This document shows, piece by piece, positions 1-5,571 of a stretch of DNA of 6,093 nucleotides. Under the pieces are notes generated by a model. The model was not told where the DNA came from and did not search any database. It worked only from the letters and a program-made list of their open reading frames with translations. Source of the stretch: Rhodospirillaceae bacterium (lineage in GTDB: Bacteria > Pseudomonadota > Alphaproteobacteria > UBA9219); assembly GCA_003486725.1 (NCBI GenBank), contig DNGD01000033.1, positions 1 through 6,093 of the forward strand, written 5' to 3'. The translations under genes were made by a program, and so were the position numbers. Each line of letters starts with the position of its first letter. Within the stretch, counting starts at the first letter, position 1.

Positions 1-1155
1 GCCCGCATGATGATGATGGGCATCCACTTTATGGGCGATGTGCCGTTCCGCACCGTCTATATGCACGCGCTGGTGCGCGATGAAAAAGGCCAGAAGATGT
101 CAAAGTCCAAGGGCAACATCATCGATCCGCTGGGCACGATTGACCAGTATGGCTGCGATGCGTTGCGCTTTACGCTGGCGAATTTGTCCACGCCCGGACG
201 TGACATTAAGCTGGCCACCTCACGCATTGAAACCAGCCGCAACTTTGCCACCAAGCTGTGGAACGCCGCACGTTTCTGCCAGATGAATGGCTGTGAATGG
301 CAAGCGGCGTTCGATCCCGCAACCGCCAAACACACCGTCAACAAATGGATCATCGGCGAGACGATGGCGGCGGCCGATACGGTTTCTGCGCATCTGGATG
401 CGTTCCGTTTCGATCTGGCCACCCACGCGGTGTACGAGTTCGTGTGGAATACTTTCTGCGATTGGTATCTGGAGTTTACCAAGCCTCTGCTGGCCGAAGG
501 CGGGGATACCGCCATTGCGGCGGAAACCAAGGCGACAACGGCGTGGGTGCTGGCGCAAATGCTTAAGATGCTGCATCCGTTCATGCCCTATATCACCGAA
601 GAGCTGTGGGAACAGATCGTCGGCGACGGTACGCTTCTGATAACAACCGCATGGCCTGTTTCGACGATCAAGGCGGACGCGTCCGCGATTGCCGAGATGA
701 ATTTCGTGACGCGCCTGATTAGCTCGGTGCGCAATGTTCGCGCCGAACTGAACGTTCCGGCGGGGGCGCAAATCAAGCTGCTGGTCAAGGGCGCGAGCGA
801 AGTGACGAAAACACGCCTTGCCACGCATGACGGGATCATCAAGAAAATGGCGCGGTTGAGCGATGTCTCCTTGACGGATGCCGTGGTCAAGAACGCCGCG
901 CAAGCGGTGGTCGATGAAGCGACTCTCATCTTACCGCTGGAAGGCGTGATCGATCTGGAGCAGGAGAAAGCGCGCCTCGCCAAGGAAATCGCGAAATGGC
1001 AGGACGAAATCAAGAAGGTCGATGCGAAGATGTCGAATGAGAACTTTGTCTCTCGCGCGCCTCAGGATATTTTGGACGAGCATCGCGACCGCAAAGCCAA
1101 CGCGACTTCCATGATCGCCAAGCTTGAAGCGGCCCAAAAGGGGTTGGAGGGGTAA
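1..1155 (+). CDS. valS: Valyl-tRNA synthetase, C-terminal part (5' end outside window)
   Basis: Cytoplasmic class I aminoacyl-tRNA synthetase that attaches valine to tRNA-Val. The reading frame is open from base 1, so the true start and the HIGH-motif/editing half lie upstream. The visible part begins in the catalytic core with a run of four Met (typical of the ARMMMMG stretch of ValRS). The class I signature KMSKS follows at 94-108, then the GNIIDPL and YGCDALRFTLA segments that continue it in ValRS. The helical anticodon-binding domain spans roughly 330-700 (FCDWYLEFTKP at about 451-483; MLHPFMPYITEELWE at about 568-612). The last 70 codons (about 943-1152) are rich in Lys, Glu and Ala and form the C-terminal coiled-coil arm that contacts tRNA in ValRS. 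The end NENFVSRAPQDILDEHR is characteristic. It stops at TAA 1153-1155, and the next reading frame begins on the following base. No defect is visible. Confidence 0.97.
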   Translation, partial: ARMMMMGIHFMGDVPFRTVYMHALVRDEKGQKMSKSKGNIIDPLGTIDQYGCDALRFTLANLSTPGRDIKLATSRIETSRNFATKLWNAARFCQMNGCEWQAAFDPATAKHTVNKWIIGETMAAADTVSAHLDAFRFDLATHAVYEFVWNTFCDWYLEFTKPLLAEGGDTAIAAETKATTAWVLAQMLKMLHPFMPYITEELWEQIVGDGTLLITTAWPVSTIKADASAIAEMNFVTRLISSVRNVRAELNVPAGAQIKLLVKGASEVTKTRLATHDGIIKKMARLSDVSLTDAVVKNAAQAVVDEATLILPLEGVIDLEQEKARLAKEIAKWQDEIKKVDAKMSNENFVSRAPQDILDEHRDRKANATSMIAKLEAAQKGLEG

Positions 1156-1512
1156 GTGTTCGATCGGCGGCTTGTCATAAACAACATCACCGCCGAGTGG
1201 AAACACGCCTGCAAACTGTTAAAAAGAGCTTGCGAGAAACGCAAATACGGCGTGGCTCGCAAGCTTAAGCACACCAACGATCTGATCTTTCTGGAACAGA
1301 AGTGGCACGTTTCGAAGGGCTCTGGCCGCTGCCCCGGCATTGCAACGCTTGTGCCGACGCGTTACTCGAAACGCGACAGGTTTTTTATGCGCTGCGGGGC
1401 ATGCGTTACCGGCTTTCTAAACCCGTTCGAGCCGCTCCATGATTTAAGCAACGATGTCAGGCTGAAAAAACAGGAAAGCGAGAAACACCATGCCAAGCTG
1501 TCCCTGCCTTAG
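1156..1512 (+). CDS. Hypothetical small basic protein with a CxxC pair, directly after valS
   Basis: 118 residues; I do not recognise the family. Start chosen: GTG at 1156, immediately after the valS stop, because a GGAGG at 1146-1150 lies 5 nt upstream, an ideal Shine-Dalgarno placed within the last valS codons. This suggests translational coupling to valS. The protein is rich in Lys/Arg and His and has five cysteines (residues 19, 26, 59, 80, 83). C80-G-A-C83 forms a CxxC, which could be half of a metal site, but no second clear pair is present. The N-terminal third looks helical and strongly charged. No signal peptide or membrane segment is seen. The last 23 nt overlap the start of the next gene. 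Codon use is fairly mixed, with more AAA/AAG and rarer codons (TTA, ATA, AGG) than valS, so it is either a lineage-specific gene or a fortuitous frame. The ribosome site and the uninterrupted 118 codons favour a real gene, but only moderately. Confidence 0.55.
   Translation: MFDRRLVINNITAEWKHACKLLKRACEKRKYGVARKLKHTNDLIFLEQKWHVSKGSGRCPGIATLVPTRYSKRDRFFMRCGACVTGFLNPFEPLHDLSNDVRLKKQESEKHHAKLSLP
1227..1265. repeat. 10-bp perfect inverted repeat (hairpin) inside the post-valS reading frame
   Basis: AGCTTGCGAG at 1227-1236 is the exact reverse complement of CTCGCAAGCT at 1256-1265, with a 19-nt loop. As RNA this is a stable stem. No U-tract follows, so it is not a standard terminator. It may be an mRNA processing or stability element after valS, a protein-binding site, or chance within a coding region. 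Confidence 0.5.
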
Positions 1513-1930
1513 ATTATCGGCGCTCTACTTCTTCGCCACTTTTCTTCTGTCGTCTTCGCCGGCTTTTGCTGCGCCAGCCTCGCCCGAAATCGATGACCGG
1601 TTTTGCGAGGCACTGGTCAAACACACGCCCGATGCGGATGTGGCCTATCAGGCGGGCGTGGATGTGGACGGCAACGCCGTGGTGCCGGCCGATCTGGACG
1701 GCACGAATAATTTCGCGCTGCCGGATGAAATCACCATCCCGCTGACCGCCGATTTGATGATTTTTTTGAAGATGGATGCCTCCGCCCTGCCCGCCTCGGC
1801 CATGCAGCGCAATGATATCCCGCTGGGCACCCTGACCCTGCGCGGGGATCAGGTGCTTTTTAACGATCAGTCTTTGACCAATACGCAACAGGATAATCTG
1901 GCCGTTTTGTGCCTGAAACCCACGAAATAA
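1490..1930 (+). CDS. Exported hypothetical protein (146 aa, signal peptide)
   Basis: Probable periplasmic protein of unknown function. ATG 1490 is chosen because it directly precedes a good Sec signal peptide: a short N-terminus with an Arg, a hydrophobic core LSALYFFATFLL (residues 9-20), then AFA|AP, predicting cleavage after residue 27. A weak purine-rich ribosome site (AGGA at 1472-1475, or GCGAG at 1478-1482) lies upstream. The mature part of about 119 residues has two cysteines, one near each end (39 and 141), which could form a disulfide bond. It contains DADVAYQAGVDVDGNAVVPADL (about 48-69) and a strand-rich centre (ALPDEITIPLTADL). The phrase around VAYQAGVDVDG resembles conserved hypothetical proteins I have the impression of from Rhodospirillales-type Alphaproteobacteria, but I cannot name a family. 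The first 23 nt overlap the preceding frame, so it may belong to the valS transcript. Translation appears clean to TAA 1928-1930. Confidence 0.82.
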   Translation: MPSCPCLRLSALYFFATFLLSSSPAFAAPASPEIDDRFCEALVKHTPDADVAYQAGVDVDGNAVVPADLDGTNNFALPDEITIPLTADLMIFLKMDASALPASAMQRNDIPLGTLTLRGDQVLFNDQSLTNTQQDNLAVLCLKPTK

Positions 1931-1962
1931 GCTGAATTAACTATTTTTTCTTTGCCGGTTAT

Positions 1963-1991
1963 TTGCTTTCATGCCGTTTTTGGGGTAAAAT
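1963..1991 (+). promoter_or_regulatory. Candidate sigma70-type promoter for the exported-protein gene at 2030
   Basis: TTGCTT (1963-1968), a 17-nt spacer, and TAAAAT (1986-1991, one mismatch to TATAAT). Transcription would start near 1998, leaving a leader of about 30 nt before ATG 2030. The surrounding 1931-2029 gap is AT-rich. The -35 box is a poor match (3 of 6), so the call rests mainly on the -10 box, the spacing and the position. Confidence 0.45.
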
Positions 1992-1998
1992 ACGGCAT
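1971..1998. repeat. Inverted repeat/hairpin overlapping the candidate -10 box
   Basis: ATGCCGT (1971-1977) and ACGGCAT (1992-1998) are perfect reverse complements. If T1991 is bulged out, TTTT 1978-1981 can also pair with AAAA 1987-1990, leaving a GGGGT loop. The element covers the putative spacer and -10 box, as an operator would. Alternatively it marks the 3' end of the upstream transcript, but on the + strand no T-tract directly follows it, which argues against a simple terminator. Confidence 0.5.
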
Positions 1999-2018
1999 CG
2001 TTAGACGAACTTATTTTT

Positions 2019-2023
2019 AGGAG
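2019..2023 (+). promoter_or_regulatory. Strong Shine-Dalgarno site fixing the start at 2030
   Basis: AGGAG at 2019-2023 lies 6 nt before ATG 2030. It is the best-spaced ribosome site for an ATG start in the window, and it supports the start codon of the exported protein that follows. Confidence 0.8.
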
Positions 2024-2029
2024 ATAATT

Positions 2030-2629
2030 ATGAAATCAAAGACATTGTGCTTCTTTTTGGCTCCTGTTGCGGCGGCCACATTCTGTTTCAGCCAGCCAGC
2101 TTTTTCCCAAACGACCGATAATAACAATAGCGGCCACACCATTTCCGTTAAGGGCAGCAGGACGGTAACGACAGAAGACGGCATGGTCTATAAAGATGTT
2201 CCGAACGGTAAGGACGTTAAGGGTATTAAGGCACTTAAAGCGGAGATAACTGCGTGCAAAAAGAATTATTCTAACCCACAAGACCAAGCGAACTGCGCCG
2301 ACTTTGCTAAATCTGCCATCGACGCCATCTATAAAGCAAAGGCACTCGGCCTGAACACGACATCAACAGTCGTTTATGCAAATCAATCAAAAGCACCAGA
2401 CGCAGCGAACGCTATCACAGATAATCAAGAAATCGCCCACATTCAGGCGGATAAGAAGAAGGTGAAACATTACACCAGCCTTTGCAAAGCCCAGCTTGGT
2501 CCAGTTGCGTTGAAAACCAAGACGGCAGATTTTTCTGATCGGGTACATCAACTGATGTTCGAGGTGTCGCCAGAACGCGTCGAGAAACCCTTCGGTCGAA
2601 TCCAAGTTGGTGAGCAGCTCAAGAATTAA
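2030..2629 (+). CDS. Exported hypothetical protein (199 aa, signal peptide)
   Basis: I do not recognise this protein. ATG 2030 is firmly supported by the AGGAG six nt upstream and by the signal peptide it opens: MKSK, a hydrophobic core (residues 5-20), and the cleavage site PAFS|QT after residue 26. The mature protein of about 173 residues is hydrophilic and Lys-rich, with a low-complexity Thr/Asn start (residues 27-35). A probable helical segment (about 66-107) contains C76 and C89, and a third cysteine (C152) lies in HYTSLCKAQLG. No membrane anchor or lipobox is seen; the two early cysteines (7, 19) lie within the signal peptide and do not form a lipobox. It is probably a soluble periplasmic or secreted protein. 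Sampled lines of the gene run about 40-48% GC, against mid-50s in proS and lolC, and it has its own promoter and terminator, so it is a separate unit and possibly acquired or fast-evolving. Confidence 0.85.
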   Translation: MKSKTLCFFLAPVAAATFCFSQPAFSQTTDNNNSGHTISVKGSRTVTTEDGMVYKDVPNGKDVKGIKALKAEITACKKNYSNPQDQANCADFAKSAIDAIYKAKALGLNTTSTVVYANQSKAPDAANAITDNQEIAHIQADKKKVKHYTSLCKAQLGPVALKTKTADFSDRVHQLMFEVSPERVEKPFGRIQVGEQLKN

Positions 2630-2640
2630 GAAAGACCTTT

Positions 2641-2678
2641 AGCCCCTCTTCCCGTCTACAGGAAGAGGGGCTTTTCTT
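2641..2678 (+). terminator. Rho-independent terminator of the exported-protein unit
   Basis: AGCCCCTCTTCC (2641-2652) pairs perfectly over 12 bp with GGAAGAGGGGCT (2661-2672). The loop is 8 nt (2653-2660), and the T-rich run TTTTCTT ends at 2678. It lies 11 nt after the TAA of the 199-residue gene. The opposite strand has no comparable T-run, so it acts mainly on + strand transcription and separates this unit from proS. Confidence 0.93.
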
Positions 2679-2700
2679 ACGTCAAGGCACCTCTTCCCCC

Positions 2701-2729
2701 TTGCCCCCCCGTCCCCCTTCTTCTATCAT
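2701..2729 (+). promoter_or_regulatory. Candidate promoter for the proS-lol operon, in a pyrimidine-rich spacer
   Basis: TTGCCC (2701-2706), a 17-nt spacer and TATCAT (2724-2729) lie between the terminator and proS. Initiation would fall near 2736, giving a leader of only about 20 nt to ATG 2756. The stretch 2681-2746 is strikingly C/T-rich on the + strand, and no Shine-Dalgarno is visible in it. The terminator just upstream means proS needs a promoter in this interval, but these particular boxes are only a moderate match. Confidence 0.4.
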
Positions 2730-2755
2730 CCTGTTTCCCCTAATCTTTGACAGTG

Positions 2756-4318
2756 ATGATCAAACCCATGAACGCCAAAGCACCGCAACAAAAGTCCTCC
2801 CCCAAAATGGCCAAAACCGCCATTTCGCCCACCCGCGCGGAAAACTATAACGAGTGGTATCAAAAAATCGTGCGCGCCGCGGACATTGCCGAGCTTTCCG
2901 GCGTGCGCGGCTGCCAGATCCTCAAGGCTTGGGGGTACGGCACGTGGGAGCAGATGCAGCGCGATCTGGACCGCCGCTTCAAGGAAACGGGGCACGAAAA
3001 CTATTACTTCCCGTTGTTCATCCCGCTCAGCTATTTTGAGCGCGAAGCCGAGCATGTGGACGGCTTTGCCAAGGAAATGGCTGTCGTCACGCATCACCGA
3101 CTTGTCAAGAAAGACGGAAAGCTGGTGCCCGATGGCGAGCTGGAAGAGCCGCTCATCATCCGCCCGACGTCCGAAACCATCATCGGCGAGTCCATGGCAA
3201 AATGGATTCAATCTTATCGCGATCTGCCTTTGCTGCTGAACCAATGGGCGAACGTGGTGCGTTGGGAAATGCGCCCTCGCATTCTGCTCCGCACGGCGGA
3301 ATTTCTTTGGCAGGAAGGCCACACCGCGCACGAAACCTTTGACGAAGCGATGGTCGAGACCAAGAAGATGCTGGAGGTTTACGCCGCGTTTTGTGAGGAA
3401 TATCTGGCCATTCCCGTCATCAAAGGCGAGAAGATTGCGGCCGAGCGTTTCCCCGGTGCCGTTAACACCCTGTGCATCGAAGCGATGATGCAAGATGGCC
3501 GCGCGCTTCAAGCGGGGACGTCGCATTATCTAGGCCACAGCTTTGCCAAGGCGTGCAACATCCAGTTTCAAAGCCGCACCGGCTCGCTCGATTACGTGCA
3601 AACCACGTCATGGGGTGCCTCGACCCGTCTGCTCGGCGCTTTGGTCATGACGCATGGCGATGACAACGGCATGAAGATGCCCCCGCGCATTGCGCCCTAT
3701 CAGATTGTGATTATCCCCATCCTGCGCGATGATTCAGCGAAGGCCGAGATCATGGCGTACTGCGAGCAGCTGAAAGCTGATTTGCTGTGCGAAACGCTGG
3801 ACGGCCAGCCTGTGCGCGTCAAGATCGATGCACACGATATCCAAAGCAGCGAAAAGCGCTGGGACTGGATCAAGAAAGGCGCGCCGCTTATTCTTGAAAT
3901 TGGCCAAAAGGACATGGATGCGGGCAAAGTCTGCGTCACACGCCGCGACAAGCTGGAAGACGGCAAGCGTTTTGAAGAACGCGCCAGCTTTATCGGGAAT
4001 GTCGGTCTTGAGCTCGCCGCCATTCAACAGGCCTTGTACGATGCCGCTGCAGCGTTCCGCGAAGCGCGCACCGTGCGCGATATCAAGGATTGGGCGGCGT
4101 TCGACGCCTATTTCAGCAAGGACGAAAACAGCAGCTTCGAAGGCGGCCAAGGCTTTATCCGCGCCAAATGGTGCGGCGATGACACCTCACTGGCCAAGCT
4201 GGACGTGCTGGGCGTCACCGTGCGCTGCATCCCGTTCGATCAAGACGGCAAGGAAGGCACCTGCGTCCTGACCGGCAAACCCGCGACGATGGACGTTATC
4301 TTTGCGAGAGCATACTAA
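2756..4318 (+). CDS. proS: Prolyl-tRNA synthetase, archaeal/eukaryote-like (type 3) form
   Basis: Cytoplasmic class II synthetase that attaches proline to tRNA-Pro. ATG 2756 (520 aa) is chosen; TTG 2747, GTG 2753 and ATG 2768 are in-frame alternatives and none has a clear Shine-Dalgarno. The first 20 or so residues are a Lys-rich extension before the conserved start (SPTRAENYNEWY). Visible landmarks: motif 1 region VRGCQILKAWGYGTWE (about 51-66), the proline/ATP loop RPTSET (136-141), motif 2 RTAEFLWQEGH (179-189), SWGASTR (285-291), and motif 3 HGDDNGMKMPPR (300-311). An anticodon-binding domain follows, then the type 3 C-terminal domain ending in ARAY. There is no editing INS domain between motifs 2 and 3. 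The C-terminal zinc site looks degenerate: C473 and C503 remain, but the expected partners are Asp/Thr (WCGDDTS, CVLTG). The length fits type 3 (about 480-500) plus the N-terminal extension. Alphaproteobacteria usually carry a shorter ProS of about 440 residues. The stop overlaps the lolC/E start by 1 nt (TAATG). Confidence 0.95.
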   Translation: MIKPMNAKAPQQKSSPKMAKTAISPTRAENYNEWYQKIVRAADIAELSGVRGCQILKAWGYGTWEQMQRDLDRRFKETGHENYYFPLFIPLSYFEREAEHVDGFAKEMAVVTHHRLVKKDGKLVPDGELEEPLIIRPTSETIIGESMAKWIQSYRDLPLLLNQWANVVRWEMRPRILLRTAEFLWQEGHTAHETFDEAMVETKKMLEVYAAFCEEYLAIPVIKGEKIAAERFPGAVNTLCIEAMMQDGRALQAGTSHYLGHSFAKACNIQFQSRTGSLDYVQTTSWGASTRLLGALVMTHGDDNGMKMPPRIAPYQIVIIPILRDDSAKAEIMAYCEQLKADLLCETLDGQPVRVKIDAHDIQSSEKRWDWIKKGAPLILEIGQKDMDAGKVCVTRRDKLEDGKRFEERASFIGNVGLELAAIQQALYDAAAAFREARTVRDIKDWAAFDAYFSKDENSSFEGGQGFIRAKWCGDDTSLAKLDVLGVTVRCIPFDQDGKEGTCVLTGKPATMDVIFARAY

Positions 4319-5571
4319 TGGCTCTTTTCTCCGCCTTTGAACGCATGGTTGCCCTTCGCTATTTGCGCGCGCGCAGACAGGAAGGGTTTATCTCGGTTAT
4401 CAGCTGGTTTTCGCTGCTGGGCATTGGCCTTGGCGTCGCGACGCTGATTATCGTCATGGCGGTGATGAACGGCTTTCGCGCCGAGTTGTTCGATCGCGTT
4501 CTCGGTCTCAACGGCCATTTGAATGTTTATAGCCAAGATGGCTATCCGCTGACGAACTATGACGGACTTGTCGCCAAGATTGGTGCGGTAAAAGGCGTCA
4601 CCGAAGTCAGCCCATCCATAGAGGGTCAAGCGTTGATCACCGCGAGCGGCGCGGCCTCTGGCGCGATGGTACGCGGCGTGTTGCCGGAAGTTTTCGGACG
4701 CCGCGAAATTATCAAAAGCCATGTGGTTGAAGGCTCTCTGGCCAATTTCGGCGGGGATAATATTGCCATTGGCGCACGCATGGCGCAGCGTCTCGGCCTT
4801 CATGTCGGCGATAGTTTGACGTTGATTTCCCCTACCAGCAAGGCGACGGTGTTCGGCTCTGCCCCGCGCATGAAGGCCTACCCCATCGGCGTGATTTTCG
4901 ATGTGGGCATGTATGAATATGACAACGGCTTTGTGTTCGTTCCGCTGGAAGCCGCCAAAACCTTTTTCCAAACTTATGGCGGCGTCACGGCGCTCGAGAT
5001 TTTTGTCACGCAGCCGCACAAGTTTAACGGCATCAAGATGGGCGTTGTCGAAGCCCTGGGCAACACCAACACACGTCTTTTGGATTGGCAACAAAACCAC
5101 TCCAGCTTTTTCACCGCGCTTCAGGTCGAAAAGAACGTGATGTTCCTGATCCTCACCATGATCATTCTGGTGGCGGCGTTTAACATCATCTCCGGCCTTA
5201 TCATGCTGGTCAAAGACAAGGGGCACGACATCGCCATCCTGCGCACCATGGGCGCAACGCGCGGCTCCATCATGCGCATTTTCTTCCTTGCGGGTGCCAG
5301 TGTCGGCGTGCTGGGCACAACCTTTGGCCTGATCCTCGGCATCACCTTTGCCAAGAATATCGAGCATATCCGCCAAGCCTTGCAAACAATGACGGGAACC
5401 GAATTGTTCTCGGCTGAAATCTATTTTCTGTCCCATCTTCCCGCCGTTCTGGATTGGAGCGAGGTGGCGCAAGTTGTCTTGATGGCGCTGGTGCTCTCCT
5501 TCCTTGCCACATTGTACCCGTCTTGGCGCGCCGCGCGTCTCGACCCCGTAGAGGCCTTGCGCTATGAATAG
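4318..5571 (+). CDS. lolC: Lipoprotein-releasing ABC transporter permease, LolC/LolE family
   Basis: Inner-membrane subunit of the Lol transporter, which extracts outer-membrane lipoproteins from the inner membrane and hands them to the periplasmic carrier LolA, powered by LolD. At 417 residues it has the usual family length and layout. A cytoplasmic amphipathic start (ALRYLRARRQEGFISVISW, residues 12-30) leads into TM1 (about 30-50), then a large periplasmic domain (about 52-270), then TM2 (about 274-298), TM3 (about 320-344) and TM4 (about 382-402). The end [16 protein letters not shown] is the family hallmark. The loop DIAILRTMGATRGSIMRIF (304-322), between TM2 and TM3, is the conserved stretch that contacts the ATPase. 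The ATG overlaps the proS stop by 1 nt, with GAGAG at 4306-4310 as ribosome site. Alphaproteobacteria often have a single permease of this type that serves as both LolC and LolE, so the symbol could also be lolE; the window cannot show whether a second copy exists. Confidence 0.95.
   Translation: MALFSAFERMVALRYLRARRQEGFISVISWFSLLGIGLGVATLIIVMAVMNGFRAELFDRVLGLNGHLNVYSQDGYPLTNYDGLVAKIGAVKGVTEVSPSIEGQALITASGAASGAMVRGVLPEVFGRREIIKSHVVEGSLANFGGDNIAIGARMAQRLGLHVGDSLTLISPTSKATVFGSAPRMKAYPIGVIFDVGMYEYDNGFVFVPLEAAKTFFQTYGGVTALEIFVTQPHKFNGIKMGVVEALGNTNTRLLDWQQNHSSFFTALQVEKNVMFLILTMIILVAAFNIISGLIMLVKDKGHDIAILRTMGATRGSIMRIFFLAGASVGVLGTTFGLILGITFAKNIEHIRQALQTMTGTELFSAEIYFLSHLPAVLDWSEVAQVVLMALVLSFLATLYPSWRAARLDPVEALRYE

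Noticed and set aside
7..18. Start of valS at the run of four ATG codons
   Set aside because: The frame is open to base 1 and the residues before the Met run (Ala-Arg) match the interior of ValRS, so this is mid-gene and not a start or a truncated gene.
220..903. A 227-codon - strand frame opposite valS
   Set aside because: Antisense shadow of the ValRS anticodon-binding region; Arg/His/Gly-rich and without recognisable features.
1358..1386. CGCGTT/AACGCG hairpin followed by six T: a possible valS terminator
   Set aside because: The stem is only 6 bp, is separated from the T-run by 5 nt, and lies inside an open reading frame. It is too weak to annotate, though it would gain weight if the 1156-1512 frame proves non-coding.
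1156..1489. Possible tRNA or other structured RNA gene after valS
   Set aside because: No cloverleaf, T-loop (GTTCRA) in proper context or CCA end could be assembled; only isolated hairpins are seen.
2747..2752. TTGACA, a perfect -35 consensus
   Set aside because: No -10-like hexamer follows at 16-18 nt, and it falls at or inside the proS start region, so it would produce a transcript lacking the start codon.
2726..3526. A 266-codon - strand frame opposite the 5' half of proS
   Set aside because: Low-information, Arg/His-rich product with no recognisable motif; the + strand encodes conserved ProS motifs here.
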